A DNA stretch of 64,000 nt from assembly GCA_916610825.1 (NCBI GenBank), contig OU744451.1, forward strand, positions 16,763,307-16,827,306, written 5' to 3'. Within the stretch, counting starts at the first letter, position 1, and the number at the start of each line of letters is the position of its first letter. Of this stretch, positions 1 to 10,520 are shown piece after piece. The translations under genes and the position numbers were made by a program. Source of the DNA: Haliclystus octoradiatus. Lineage: Eukaryota > Cnidaria > Staurozoa > Stauromedusae > Haliclystidae. The notes under the pieces are model-generated. The model was not told the DNA's origin. It saw nothing but the letters and a program-made list of their open reading frames with translations, and did no database searches.

Positions 1-3000
1 CATAAGCAGTTTACTTAAGTCAAGGATACAAAATCCAACATAAAGAGGTCTGTTCAAATACAGTTCGGCTTGAGCCCTCTCTACGGCACATAAATTCTGA
101 TGAAATATTCTAAAGGATTTGAAAGTCGGCTTACACACCAATTTTTTTAAACTCTGTGGATTTGTTACCAGATTTACTGTCCTTCTATTTCGTAAATTCT
201 CACACGTTTTACCAAAACAACTGTTGTTGGCAAGCTTGAAAAAGTTTTTTTCAAACTCGTTACTTGCTTGGGCGCGTTTACTTGTATTAAATGAAATAAA
301 CACCTTCAACCAAGCAGACTGTGAGAATGACAATACCTAAAGATATAGGAAGTAAATGAAAACGACTGTTATTGAAAGTAATTGTACACAACGTAAAGCT
401 CAATCTCTCAATAAATGATGACATGGTTACCTGGTGAACTTTTCCAAGTATCATACCATGATCGAGGTAAAACTTCAAGTTTCTATAATGTACAATGTAC
501 TTTTCTTTGTTTCGGAGGTTCGGAACGAGCTTTGTAGAACTTGATGTTCTAGTTGTGAACGATCCATTCTCTTGATCGAGTACATAGTTGTGACATGGGG
601 AGCGCATGTCGGGAGTGATGACCATCTTTTCTGGAGCCAACGGGTACTCGGAATGTTGATCATGAATAGACGGAGGATATTCTAGATCACATTCCAGTAC
701 GTATCCGATTTCACTGTCATCAGAAACGGTGCCAAAATCCAAACTGGAAATTTCCGACTCCGAAAGCCAGCGAAATTTTCCAGTTGGAAGTGGCTCTGAC
801 ATGGCCCAGCCGTACAAATTACTGAAAAGAGAAGAATAAAAGCGCTCGATTAGACATCTATTTTCATGCAGACCAGACAATAAAACAGATACGATGCCAA
901 CACATGACACTCACTTTGCATCCTAGTAAACCAAATGAGATGTAGGATCTTTGGAATTGTACTCAGGACATCTGGGATTATTTGCTTTGGCATAACGATG
1001 TGAAATCACTGCCACACCACCCCGGAGGCCCTCTTCGAAGAACAGATGCTTGTCTACGTCACACAAGAGCTCCAACTTGACACCTGTCATCTTCAAAGCT
1101 GCACACCAAGCCATACCGGGCGAAGTGTAAAAGTGGCACGGATCAAGTCCGTAATGCTGAAGACAAGTGTCTCTGAACGCCTCAAACACATCTGCCAACA
1201 ACACCACATCCGTCAGGAGATAAAAGTCATGATACTCTCCCAAGTTTTTCATATTAAACGATTCAAAGACGTTCTTAGCGTGCTGGTAATCCTGTTCAGA
1301 TACGCCTTCTTCTGTAATGCAGCTGTAAAACGATTCTGCTGGTGGTAGGGAAGACTCATCGAATCGTGCCCAACTATCCATATATTCATACGGATACACG
1401 CCCTTTCTCTTCATCAGCTTCATCGCCTCATTAACAAAATCGTCAGACATGTCTGTTTTTTCCAGGTAACAACGCAACGTCTTCAACTGTTCCATTGACA
1501 AATTGTCCACCAAAGAACTGAGACTCGATGGCATGAACTGCATCGAGTCCAGGAAAGTGGCTCCACCGATTTTAAAAGTAATGTACTTTTCCATGTCGAG
1601 GGGAATGCACTCAATCACTTTTCCATGACGCTCAGTCACAGAACCCATGATGTGATGAGCATCATATCCCCTCAAATTATGAAACACGACAGGGATCTTA
1701 ATGCGATCCTGATCAAGCCGGTATTGCAAATTGCAATTAGAATGGGCTGCACCACGATAATGTCCGGTGATATGATCATGGTCCATGACCTTGTGCCTCC
1801 CGCCCTTATTATTAGATAACGAAAATCCACATTTACCACAGATGTAGCAGTTCTGTGCAGCATCATGCGTCCTCTGTTGATACGGTGTTAAGGGGATCAT
1901 TTTCTTTGGATTACGTACAATATTTTTGATTTTTTCCAACTTTTCAGCTAAGGTATCTAGAAAATGTGTCATAGGATCTGGACCCCTATAAACCACTGTT
2001 TCCTCCGTGTATTCCTCACAAGACGATTTAAGGATAAGTCCGTATCCACATGCCACGTGTTGAGAAACGACTTTGGTTGAACCTCCACTGCTGACGTTCT
2101 GGTCAGTTGTCTTGATGAGGAGACTTTCCGTATCAGCGTAAAACACAAATGGAAGACGCATCTGAGCTTCCAACTTTGTGAACTGCACTATGTCTCTTTT
2201 ATTAATGTCACCTTTCAAGGGTAATCGGACGCGTTGAGCATTGTGCTTTTTACATCGATCAATATGTTTTTCCAACACTTCCGCTGACCAACATCCATGC
2301 AAGCAATATTGACAGAAATGTGTTTTCGATTTCCGCTTGTTATGCTGTTTACTTAGGAGCCTGCTCAGGGAATCAATTGTGACGTAATGACTTCTTTGTC
2401 GGTTCTGCACATCAATATCCATCTGATTGTCGAAATTATCGATGTATCTTCTACGTTCATGTTGTTCACCTTCAACTTCTTCGTCTTCTATAGGAGTGTA
2501 GTCATCGGAAATCATCAGCAAATTCACATGGCGAGAAGTGTGTTGATTGTGGGAAATCCTCAGTGGGACAATCTTTCTATCTTCATAACCAAAGACATGC
2601 ACAGATATCAAGTTCATTTCTTCGAATTTATCAATGTCTTTTAATTCTATTGGAAAGGTTAAATCTCCAAAATTTAAAGTTCTTGCATGTCTCTTGTAAC
2701 TTGCTGTACGATTTTGATTTATCTTGGTGGGATATAGAGCTGCTAGAACTGCCCACATGAAACAACGGTTGTCATTATTCTTGACGTTGACTGTGGCTTT
2801 CCGTGCCACCAATTCATCAGGTAAGCTAACAAACGACGATCCACGCAAAGGTTCGTAGGACACTATGCCAACGTCGAGAGACTCGAAATGGCTGAAAACC
2901 CAAGAGGAGCCATTTTGTTGGTACTGCTCAATTTTATTAAGTAGTTGATCATGAGCAACATCAAGAAAGAAATCAAATTTCTTATCCAGTCTGAGCAGGC

Positions 3001-3762
3001 GAAAAACTTCCGAACGGAATACAACTGGGGGATCAGTCACTTCGTTCACATCATCAGACTTGTGAAAAATGACCGATGTTGAAATGAAAAACTTGATCGC
3101 AGATCTCTCACGGCATTCTCTGGCAATAACGTCGGAGAATAACGAAACCATCTGTTTGAAGTGAAACAAAGAATTACTGACATTGTTCGGACCAAAATCT
3201 TTCGTATACACAATGGCTGTCTTGTTTAGGGAAGATTTTTTCACCGTTGGTGGTAGATCGGCATTGTAAGTAGATCCATCATCAGTGCTCTCAACGTTCA
3301 CTCCGGACCCACCCTGCTGTACTTTGGTATCATCAAAATGCTGGTCGAGTATGTCACGACAATGACGTACATGCAATTCGAGTTGAGTTTTCTTGGCGTA
3401 GCACTTACCACAACATGAACACATGTGTGGTCGCTTAACATCATGGCATCCCACGTGATTTAAATGCTGCTGTTCGTCCACAAAAAGCAAGTGACATACC
3501 TCACACTTGTAAAGCATATCAATTTCTAGGTCTTCACTTGCTGTTGGATTTATGAAGGCTTGAGAAAAGTCAATAATCATAGTGCTGGAGGACTGCGTAG
3601 TAGCATGGTTTGTATTCACTTGCTCAACATCAACAGGAGTGCTAATATCATCAGCAATAGTCATGTTTTTGAAAAGAGCACGTGCAGCCAATTCCGGGTC
3701 AAAATTAGCCACATCATCATTATCATCGTCATCATAAGCAGCAGCATCATTATTGTTATCAC

Positions 3763-3810
<48 letters not shown>

Positions 3811-4329
3811 CTGGAACAACCTGAATAACAATGAGTTGAAAACAAAACGAGAAATAAAATATTGAGCGGACCAATGGTATCTCAAAATTTCTTTTGCAGG
3901 GTTTCAACAGACATAATGTTTGTACAATATTTTTACCTTGTCTGAGACGGCATCATCTGCACCAAGCTCATAACGCACTCGATCCATGTAATAGTCGTGA
4001 TTAACGATATCATTCTCATCATCGGACTGTGGCAGGTTATCTTTGAAGTCTCCCACGATGACAATGTCATTGCTAGGCACAGGCCCGCTCGGGAGTGAAA
4101 CACTAGTCTTTTGTGGGATGGTCTCTGTGTTATCTTGAGAATTGGTTGACTTTCCTACTAGATTCCTTTTGCAAATAGAAGCGTGATTTTTAAGATGCTC
4201 TTTCCGTGAGAAATCAACCAAGCAGGTTGGACACTTGAAATTCCTGCTTCCATGTACCTCCATGATGTGTCTCTTGAGCGAAAATTTCTTTGTAAATCTT
4301 TTCTGACATGATTGACATCTGTAAGGCAT
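1..4329 (-). CDS. protein-primed family B DNA polymerase (Polinton PolB), C-terminus outside window, interrupted
   Basis: Replicative polymerase of the element. Proposed coding exons on the minus strand are 4329-3937, 3820-915, 821-431 and 336-1, with introns 3936-3821, 914-822 and 430-337, all GT-AG and frame-preserving. The N-terminus has C2H2 zinc fingers in both of the first two exons and an Asp run from a CAT/ATG-type repeat (about 3761-3810). Further on are an endonuclease-VII-like zinc motif (DHDH...YRGAAHSNCN), exonuclease motifs ADTES, NLRGYDAHH and YLLTDVVLLADVF, motif A (NLYGWAM) and, in the last exon, motif B (NNSCFGKT). Motif C lies beyond the left edge. An in-frame TAG at 923-925 falls immediately before the motif A aspartate, so this copy cannot make full-length enzyme unless the stop is read through or is a sequence error. 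The start at 4329 is the first ATG after a TATA box at 4419-4412; an upstream exon is possible because an acceptor-like site lies at 4376-4377. Confidence 0.88.
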
Positions 4330-4411
4330 TCTATCTTTTCCCGGTGCTTCTTCAAGAGACAGATGGTGAGGGCAGCTGTCAATGAAAAAAAAAATGAGCA
4401 ATATCAGTCAA

Positions 4412-4419
4412 CTTTTATA
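4412..4419 (-). promoter_or_regulatory. TATA box of the leftward PolB gene
   Basis: TATAAAAG on the minus strand lies about 83 bp upstream of the proposed PolB ATG (4329), inside the 267-bp divergent gap between PolB and the ATPase gene. A very similar box with the same flanking base (CTTTTATAGC on the plus strand) recurs at 11281, and both are followed at a short distance by CAAATAAGGT. Confidence 0.5.
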
Positions 4420-4540
4420 GCCGAGGGTATACATAAGGTAACCAAATAAGGTAATCTACATTACAAATATGGTCAAGACTGACACGTGACAACTGACAAT
4501 ACAGGCAAGCCCAGGCAAGCCTTTCTCTTTGTCAGATTTG

Positions 4541-4548
4541 TATAAACA
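4541..4548 (+). promoter_or_regulatory. TATA-like box of the rightward Polinton genes
   Basis: TATAAACA lies 49 bp upstream of the ATPase start codon and faces right, back to back with the PolB TATA box. Position and orientation fit a core promoter for the rightward gene cluster; function is inferred. Confidence 0.35.
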
Positions 4549-4596
4549 AAAGCGGGGTAGTGAAAACGAGTCAGATTTTGGCCATTGCAGTGAACC

Positions 4597-5232
4597 ATGG
4601 ACGTGAGATTGCATCATCCGTTCAGCATGTTAGTCTCGGGGACGCGGGGCTCGGGGAAGACAGAGTTTATGAAAAGGCTGCTGAAATACGGAGACGTGAT
4701 GATCACCCCCGATATCAACCAAGTTATCTGGTGCTACACCAAACATCAACCCAAGCTCTACGATGAATTGATGAAGCTAAAGATGGCAGTCAAGTACATC
4801 GAAGGTCTTCCCAACGATTTGACATCCATGCTCGACCTCAAAACGAACACTCTGGTTGTGCTAAACGACATGATGGACAAGTGCAAGGATGGAAGAATCA
4901 CCGAGTTGTTTTTCAAGGGTCGTCACGACAATATGAGTGTGGCCATGCTAACACAAGATCTGTTTCACAAAGACCAGCGATTGATATCACGAAACTCGGA
5001 CTACATGATCATCTTTAAGAACCCGAGAGATGCCTCGCAGTTTACCCATCTAGCCAAACAAATCAGCCCTCACAACATCACATTCCTACAACAGGCCTAT
5101 CAAGACACTGTCAGAGAACCGCATTCTTATCTATTTCTCGACTTTAAATCGACCACGCCGGAAAAGTTTCGCATTCGGGCCAGAATACTGCCAGACGAGT
5201 TCCCACATCACAACTATCAGGAGCGAACGTGA
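4597..5232 (+). CDS. FtsK/HerA-type (A32-like) genome packaging ATPase
   Basis: Predicted motor that drives element DNA into the capsid. The 211-residue protein is close to the usual length of Polinton packaging ATPases. The Walker A loop GTRGSGKT lies at about residues 15-22, and a Walker B strand (TLVVLNDMMD) at about 85-94. A later TQD motif (about residue 119) fits the sensor or conserved Gln position of this family. The ATG sits in a good context (ACCATGG). It is the first gene of the rightward cluster and starts 267 bp from the divergent PolB ATG. The reading frame is intact. Confidence 0.9.
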   Translation: MDVRLHHPFSMLVSGTRGSGKTEFMKRLLKYGDVMITPDINQVIWCYTKHQPKLYDELMKLKMAVKYIEGLPNDLTSMLDLKTNTLVVLNDMMDKCKDGRITELFFKGRHDNMSVAMLTQDLFHKDQRLISRNSDYMIIFKNPRDASQFTHLAKQISPHNITFLQQAYQDTVREPHSYLFLDFKSTTPEKFRIRARILPDEFPHHNYQERT

Positions 5233-5325
5233 TGCCTTGTACCTACATATCTCGTGCAGATAAATGTCTCTCTGTCAGTTGCTAACATACCACGGTGACA
5301 TGCACAACAGCGCCTCCACGCGGAC

Positions 5326-5643
5326 ATGACGCATAGAGTGAAGAAGAACCTACCTATACTGAAGGCGCTGACGACGTGCAAACACAAAGATCAGCAACAA
5401 TTCCTCAAGGTCGCCAGCCCAGAGCTCATCCATTCCATTTGCGATATAGTTCTCAACGTGTTGAAAGGTCGAATCCCCATCAAGCCCGACCAAAAGAAAA
5501 AGCTGTTTAAACATCGAAACTTGCTGAGAAAACTTGTCAAGCCCAAGCAATCGGTGAAAACTAAACGCAATTTATTGGTTAACCAGAAAGGAGGTGGACC
5601 TATAGGTGCACTGATAAAGCTTTTAGCCAATGCTCTTCTGTAG
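5326..5643 (+). CDS. small basic Polinton protein with Gly-rich hydrophobic tail
   Basis: This 105-residue, Lys/Arg-rich protein has a predicted helical N-terminal half and a C-terminal QKGGGPIGALIKLLANAL segment that looks amphipathic or hydrophobic. Small basic proteins with a GGG motif before a hydrophobic tail recur in Polinton/adintovirus gene clusters and have been compared with adenovirus core or membrane-active proteins; that parallel is from family knowledge and is weak at sequence level. Its stop codon TAG (5641-5643) lies two bases from the ATG of the next gene, so the two are tightly coupled. Function unknown; DNA condensation or membrane interaction are both possible. Confidence 0.7.
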   Translation: MTHRVKKNLPILKALTTCKHKDQQQFLKVASPELIHSICDIVLNVLKGRIPIKPDQKKKLFKHRNLLRKLVKPKQSVKTKRNLLVNQKGGGPIGALIKLLANALL

Positions 5644-5645
5644 TG

Positions 5646-6509
5646 ATGTCCACCCACTTTAGAAGACACGTAGTGATCTCACCCGAGATGTACGATTCTT
5701 TGATATCAAAGACGGACAGCAAAGCAATACTGAATCCGGAGAAACATGCCATGATGACAGCGCACAAGGACATCGAGGCAAACCTACGACGTGAAGACGT
5801 ACCAGAAGATCAAAAGGTTCAGCAATACGTAGAGGATCTCAACGAGTTTCAGCATTGGCGAAAAGCAGTTACAACACCGAAACCTGTACCTGTAAAGCTC
5901 AATATAAGCGGTGTCAGAGAAGAGGCATCCCCCAGCTCTAGGGAGGACAAAGAGGGTAAAAGTGAGGGAGGAAATTATATTGAAGTCGTCACAGTGGATT
6001 CACTCCCCAAATCTCTACGTCCACAAGGAGAAAAACTACTGAAGGCCATCAAGAACAACAAGGGAATCGCGGGGTGGAACGATCGTGGAGAGCTCATCTA
6101 CAAGGGTCGGGTCATTCCCGGTTCAAATGTCACCGACTTGGTACTGAATATATTGCGCACTAGAAAGGGGGATGATGACCATATACCTGAATTTCACAAA
6201 GCCTTATTTTCCAAGACTTTAGCTCAGATCAACGTGCCCATGGATTGGATCAAGAATAAAAAACGATTGCAGAGTGTACGATCCTACAAGCAAGGCACCA
6301 AGTCACGAAAGACCAGTGATGATGATGATGATAATCATGGCAGTGACGTGACATTTGAAGACGTTGAAAGTGATGGAAGCGTCGAGAACGTTGCACCTCT
6401 GAAAACGGCGAGAAAGCGTGTGAGAGGGGCGTTCTCTCCCAAGTCGAGAATCCCTTTCAAGGCGGCAAAAAAGTTACCGTGGCTGTCTTCTACGGCCTCC
6501 AGGCGATAG
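5646..6509 (+). CDS. Polinton-specific protein of unknown function
   Basis: This 287-residue protein starts at the ATG at 5646, two bases after the previous stop; a GTG three bases upstream is unlikely to be used. The N-terminal half is charged and helical. Residues of about 115-200 form the best-structured part and contain a motif around GWNDRGELIYKGRVIPGSN, followed by a helix with VPMDWI. An acidic run (DDDDDNHGSD) and a very basic tail (KTARKRVRG, SKSRIPFKAAKK) close the protein. Charge distribution and position between small virion-type genes and the integrase suggest a structural or DNA-binding role, but I cannot assign one. Confidence 0.7.
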   Translation: MSTHFRRHVVISPEMYDSLISKTDSKAILNPEKHAMMTAHKDIEANLRREDVPEDQKVQQYVEDLNEFQHWRKAVTTPKPVPVKLNISGVREEASPSSREDKEGKSEGGNYIEVVTVDSLPKSLRPQGEKLLKAIKNNKGIAGWNDRGELIYKGRVIPGSNVTDLVLNILRTRKGDDDHIPEFHKALFSKTLAQINVPMDWIKNKKRLQSVRSYKQGTKSRKTSDDDDDNHGSDVTFEDVESDGSVENVAPLKTARKRVRGAFSPKSRIPFKAAKKLPWLSSTASRR

Positions 6510-6581
6510 AATTGAATCAGATATAACTTACATGTAGATATTTAGCATTGTCATTTGAGAGTGGGATGTTGTAATGATAAG

Positions 6582-6770
6582 ATGTCATTTCAATTTAATG
6601 CAAGAGAACTACTCGAGAAACTAAAGTGTATCTTTATCTGCTGTTCATCTGAAATCATTCTTCATACGTCCGAGACGGATGGTTTGGAAGAGTCGGAAGA
6701 TCAACCGGACGGCTTCGACGAGATAGACTGTCCACATCCAGACGCGGCAGATGAGTTCTACAATCGATAA
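6582..6770 (+). CDS. small acidic protein overlapping the integrase start
   Basis: An open frame of 62 codons from the first ATG (6582) to 6770 overlaps the integrase start by 20 bases in a different frame. It has a Cys-containing centre (IFICCSS) and a strongly acidic C-terminal half. It fills the only gap between two element genes, and overlaps of this kind fit the compact layout. It is too short to recognise and could be a 5' leader ORF for the integrase rather than a functional protein. Confidence 0.35.
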   Translation: MSFQFNARELLEKLKCIFICCSSEIILHTSETDGLEESEDQPDGFDEIDCPHPDAADEFYNR

Positions 6771-7854
6771 GACCACCTCCACTCAGTTGGAAAGTCTATA
6801 CTATGACCTGGACAGTCCAGCTGCTTATTCTGGAAGAGAAAGTCTGTTTCGTGAGGCTAAGAAAGTACTTCCTCTATTGACTAGGGAGCAGGTGACCGAA
6901 TGGCTGAAGACCCAGCGGACATACTCTTTACATCACCCTTCTAGGAAGAACTTCAAAACTCGCCCTGTCGTCGTCTATAGCATGGACGAACAATGGGTCG
7001 TGGACCTAGTAGACCTGAGCAAATTGTCCAGGGTCAACAACGGCACAAGATATTTGCTAATGTGCATTGACGTACTGTCTAAGTTCCTGTGGGTGCAGCC
7101 CTTGAAAACCAAAACCGGAGCAGAACTCACAAAGGCATTTGTCAAGATATTAAGATCGGGCCGTCAACCCAAGAGAATTCAGAGTGACGAGGGAACAGAA
7201 TTTTATAATCGAACTTTCCTACAGCTTTTGAGGTCTAACGGCATCAAACTGTTCTCGACAAAAAGTGAAAAGAAGGCTTCGGTCGTAGAGAGAGTCAACA
7301 GGACCTTCAAGAATTTACTGTTTGCCTATTTCACAAAAAACAATACACGTCGGTATCTTCCGGTTTTGCAATCCCTAACGGCAAGATATAACAAAGCTTA
7401 TCATCGTTCAATCAAGATGAGACCCATCGATGTCACCCCGGACAACGAGATAGAGGCGTGGATCAACATCTACGAGCGCAAGAGATTGGAAGAGAGACCT
7501 TCAAGTCGAAGCAAACGGCTTGGCATTGGTGACACCGTGCGGATCAGTCACAAGAGAACATTGTTCCGCAAGAGCTATTTGTCTGGTTGGACAGAAGAAC
7601 TATTCAAGATAAAACATATTGTCGATGGTAGATTGCCGGTGTACAAGCTTGAAGATTTCAACGGTGAACCCATAATTGGAACATTTTACCGAGAAGAGCT
7701 GCAGTTGGTGAAAGACCCTCAGGTATACAGGATCGAGAGGATCATCAGAAAGAGAAAGACCAAAGATAATCAGACTCAATATTTTGTCCGCTGGCTAGGC
7801 TACGGACCTGAATTTGACTCCTGGGTTCTAGCATCTGACATCGAAGGAACATGA
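6751..7854 (+). CDS. retroviral-type integrase with C-terminal chromodomain
   Basis: Integrates the element DNA into the chromosome. In this 367-residue protein the DDE catalytic triad is visible: D85 in QWVVDLVD, D146 in IQSDEGTEF and E180 in SVVERVNRT, a spacing typical of the rve fold. The last 50 residues (about 315-365, from VYRIERII to DSWVLASDI) form a chromodomain with the aromatic and WLGYGPEFDSW signature, as in many Polinton and some gypsy integrases; it may guide insertion to methylated-histone chromatin. The stop overlaps the next start codon (ATGA at 7851-7854). The frame is intact. Confidence 0.93.
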   Translation: MSSTIDKTTSTQLESLYYDLDSPAAYSGRESLFREAKKVLPLLTREQVTEWLKTQRTYSLHHPSRKNFKTRPVVVYSMDEQWVVDLVDLSKLSRVNNGTRYLLMCIDVLSKFLWVQPLKTKTGAELTKAFVKILRSGRQPKRIQSDEGTEFYNRTFLQLLRSNGIKLFSTKSEKKASVVERVNRTFKNLLFAYFTKNNTRRYLPVLQSLTARYNKAYHRSIKMRPIDVTPDNEIEAWINIYERKRLEERPSSRSKRLGIGDTVRISHKRTLFRKSYLSGWTEELFKIKHIVDGRLPVYKLEDFNGEPIIGTFYREELQLVKDPQVYRIERIIRKRKTKDNQTQYFVRWLGYGPEFDSWVLASDIEGT

Positions 7855-8624
7855 ATGTTGACAAGATCACAGAGTTTTATGTCACGCTTGCTAGCAACTG
7901 CAACCTTGATTTGCATCCAGATAATAAAGCATCGAGTTTTCAAATCAAGTTGTCCAAGCCTTTGACGTTAAAGGGGCATTGGGAAGTGGCGCTATCCGAA
8001 ATACGATATCCTCGTACTTGGTACAACGTCAGAAAGGGATTTAACAGGATTCAGATAACGGATGGAAGCACAACGTATCCGCTGACCCTTGCTCCGGGTT
8101 ATTACGGATCAACCGGAGACGTTATTCAAGCTCTGAAAGAAGCAGGTCTGGGAACAACTACGATGCCGACAGTGAAAATAAACTACAATAAATCCTCGGG
8201 TCACACCACCGTTGTCATACCATCCGGCTGCAAGCTGGATTTTGAGAATTCGGATATCAGCTACTTACTCGGATTTCCGCGCAAAGCACTGTTGGATGGT
8301 GGTAACTGGGTACAAGACTCACCATTTATGACGTCAATGGAGGACGGCTTTAATTCACTTTATGTTTATACAGACATCATTAAAAACCAACACGTTGGAA
8401 ACGTCTCTGCCCCTCTCCTTAAAGTGGTACCCATTCGAGGGGCACACGGTGAATCTGTAAGCCTGAAATTTACCAACCCACAATTTTCACCTTTGAGTCA
8501 GACAGAGATACACACGATTGGCGTGTATATAACAACAGACACTGGCGATCTCGTGTCATTCCAGCGAGGGGAGAGCTTAGTGACCCTGCTCTTCAAAAGA
8601 AGTCCTGTCCGTTTCTATGAGTAG
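7851..8624 (+). CDS. minor capsid (penton) protein, single jelly roll
   Basis: The 257-residue protein matches the Polinton minor capsid family, which forms the pentameric vertices of the predicted virion. Recognisable stretches are the N-terminal FYVTLASNCN and WEVALSEIRYP, the central NSLYVYTDII, followed by a V-x-APLL-x-VVP strand, and a C-terminal strand ending in VTLLFKRSPVRFYE. The start overlaps the integrase stop by four bases (ATGA), suggesting coupled expression. It lies just upstream of the pVI/pX-like and major capsid genes, the usual grouping for this module. Intact. Confidence 0.88.
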   Translation: MNVDKITEFYVTLASNCNLDLHPDNKASSFQIKLSKPLTLKGHWEVALSEIRYPRTWYNVRKGFNRIQITDGSTTYPLTLAPGYYGSTGDVIQALKEAGLGTTTMPTVKINYNKSSGHTTVVIPSGCKLDFENSDISYLLGFPRKALLDGGNWVQDSPFMTSMEDGFNSLYVYTDIIKNQHVGNVSAPLLKVVPIRGAHGESVSLKFTNPQFSPLSQTEIHTIGVYITTDTGDLVSFQRGESLVTLLFKRSPVRFYE

Positions 8625-8705
8625 CCGAACCGAGACAGGCATTGTCTGTAGGAGAAAGAAAGGTCAATAACAGAAGAAATCGATTTTTATTTAAAAATAT
8701 TAACA

Positions 8706-9047
8706 ATGTACAACTGGTACATGGATCCTAGTCGTAGGATGATGCATCCGCGAAGGCAACGAGGTGGCTCTGGTCTAGGTGGTATGTTCAAGTCCCTCAT
8801 CCGATCCGTGGCCCCTATGGTTAAACGTGGACTCTTGTCAGCAGGAAAGAGAGCACTTAGAACTGGAGTAGACGTGCTCGGTGATGTGGGAAGTGGTATG
8901 GACCTGAGCACTTCACTGAAAAGACGTGGTCAAGAGACGTTGGGTGATATGGTGACCGATGTCTTCTCACAACCACCGATAAAACGTATAAAACTCAAGA
9001 GCAAGACGAACAACCGCAGTTCGTATCGAGCAGGCACACTGAAATGA
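8706..9047 (+). CDS. pVI/pX-like basic virion precursor protein
   Basis: The 113-residue protein has a basic N-terminus, then RQRGGSGLGGMFKSLI followed by an amphipathic basic helix (KRGLLSAGKRALRTGVDVL). GG-containing sites resemble consensus cleavage sites of adenovirus-type proteases, and such a protease is encoded two genes downstream, so this may be a processed precursor like adenovirus pVI or pX. The C-terminal part holds another basic cluster (PPIKRIKLKSK). It lies between the penton and major capsid genes. The assignment rests on layout and composition rather than strong similarity. Confidence 0.6.
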   Translation: MYNWYMDPSRRMMHPRRQRGGSGLGGMFKSLIRSVAPMVKRGLLSAGKRALRTGVDVLGDVGSGMDLSTSLKRRGQETLGDMVTDVFSQPPIKRIKLKSKTNNRSSYRAGTLK

Positions 9048-9157
9048 CGAACAACATCATCGAAAAAGTCTGTATCTCGAAAGAAAAAGAAAGGAGCAAA
9101 GTCCAGCGGGTCCACGGATATATTCTCTTGAATACCATCATCATCATCATCATCATC

Positions 9158-10465
9158 ATGGAGAAAGACGCCACTATCGGAGCAGAGTGCTTGCTGTCCG
9201 AAGTAGAATTATTTGAGCCGGCTTATGTTCAAGCTGTGATTCAAAGTGGTCAAATGGAAGAACATTTCCCTTTGAATAGTATTGCTGACGGGGGTCCCAT
9301 CGAATTTCAGATAAATAATTCTTCAGATCAGTTCATCGATCTTGCCTATAGCTATTTGAAAGTGCGATTGAGGATAGTCAAAGGTGATGGATCGCCTGTC
9401 GAAGACACACATCACGTCGGATTAGTAAATAATCCCATTGCCAGTCTATGGTCTCAAGTGGATGTTAATCTAGGCGGTCGTACTGTCTCAAGTGCGACCA
9501 GAACCCATGCCTACAGAAGCATGTTTGAGAGCTTGCTAAGTTACAGCAAAGACACGTGTGAGTCTCAACTATCCATGGGGCTATGGAGAAAGGACACCCC
9601 GAAATTCATGGACGTCAGTGACCCGAATGGTCAAAACGAAGGACTCAAAGAGAGGGCGAGTTACACATCAAAAGGTCAGGTGCTTGAGCTCCGTGGTCGT
9701 CTCAATAGTGATTTACTCCATCAGCCTCGTCTGTTGCTTAACGGCGTACCCCTGAAAATAGTACTGCACAGGCAGAAGGACGCCTTTGTCCTAATGAGTG
9801 ATGACAATGATGCAAATTACAAAGTCAAACTGTTAGAAGTGACGTTCTGCGCTAGAAAACAAATCCTGACTCCACACCAGTTCCTTTCTGTTCAAAAACG
9901 TCTGTCTAGTCAGAATGCCAAGTATCCTCTCAATCGTGTTGTGGTAAAAAGTCATAGTATTGCTGCTAATGTTACGAGTGTCTCTTGGCAACATGCCATT
10001 GTTGGGGCACTCCCCACGAGAGTCTTTCTAGCCATGGTGGATAACACTGCCTTTTCCGGAGACTACAAACAGAACCCTTTCAATTTCAAGCATTACGATC
10101 TCACCAGTATGGGTGTTTACGTGAATGGAAAAAGCACACGGGGAAGACCTATGAAATTCAATTTCAAGACCCAAGATTACCTAGATGGCTACATGAGTCT
10201 ATTTACAACCTCTTCTAGAATATTCCTAGACGAGCCTCTCAATATACAACGGGAGGACTTTAATGACGGGTACAGTATGTTTGGCTTTCATATTAGTCCG
10301 TCTGCTAACGAGAGCGGGTTTCAAGAGCCAAAGGTCACCGGAGATCTATCTGTCAATTTGGAATTTGCCGGACCCCTCCCAAATTCCGTATCCATCCTAC
10401 TCTATGCCGATTTTGACAATTGCATTAGTATTGATAAAAATCGCAACGTATTGACAGACTATTGA
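9158..10465 (+). CDS. major capsid protein, double jelly roll
   Basis: This 435-residue protein is the hexon-like capsid building block of the element. N-terminal features typical of Polinton major capsid proteins are visible: ECLLSEVELFEPAYVQ, then PIEFQINNSSDQFIDL and the YSYLKVRLRI strand. Later parts include NSDLLHQPRLLLNGVPLKI and a C-terminal NLEFAGPLPNSVSILLYAD. The ATG at 9158 was chosen because it directly precedes the conserved N-terminus and follows a (CAT)n run at 9136-9159; the same frame stays open back to 9044, but that part is low-complexity and not conserved-looking. Intact; the protease frame follows directly. Confidence 0.92.
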   Translation: MEKDATIGAECLLSEVELFEPAYVQAVIQSGQMEEHFPLNSIADGGPIEFQINNSSDQFIDLAYSYLKVRLRIVKGDGSPVEDTHHVGLVNNPIASLWSQVDVNLGGRTVSSATRTHAYRSMFESLLSYSKDTCESQLSMGLWRKDTPKFMDVSDPNGQNEGLKERASYTSKGQVLELRGRLNSDLLHQPRLLLNGVPLKIVLHRQKDAFVLMSDDNDANYKVKLLEVTFCARKQILTPHQFLSVQKRLSSQNAKYPLNRVVVKSHSIAANVTSVSWQHAIVGALPTRVFLAMVDNTAFSGDYKQNPFNFKHYDLTSMGVYVNGKSTRGRPMKFNFKTQDYLDGYMSLFTTSSRIFLDEPLNIQREDFNDGYSMFGFHISPSANESGFQEPKVTGDLSVNLEFAGPLPNSVSILLYADFDNCISIDKNRNVLTDY

Positions 10466-10520
10466 ACAAACCGTCATCAATACTCGAGAGCTCACAGAAA
10501 TTCTATCCCGTGATGGTTAC

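Noticed and set aside
119-340. 73-codon plus-strand frame at the left edge
   Set aside because: Antisense to the fourth visible PolB exon, which carries recognisable motif B.
3560-3885. frames across the CAT/ATG repeat near 3.76-3.81 kb
   Set aside because: Low-complexity shadows (poly-Ile or poly-Met) of the Asp run in PolB.
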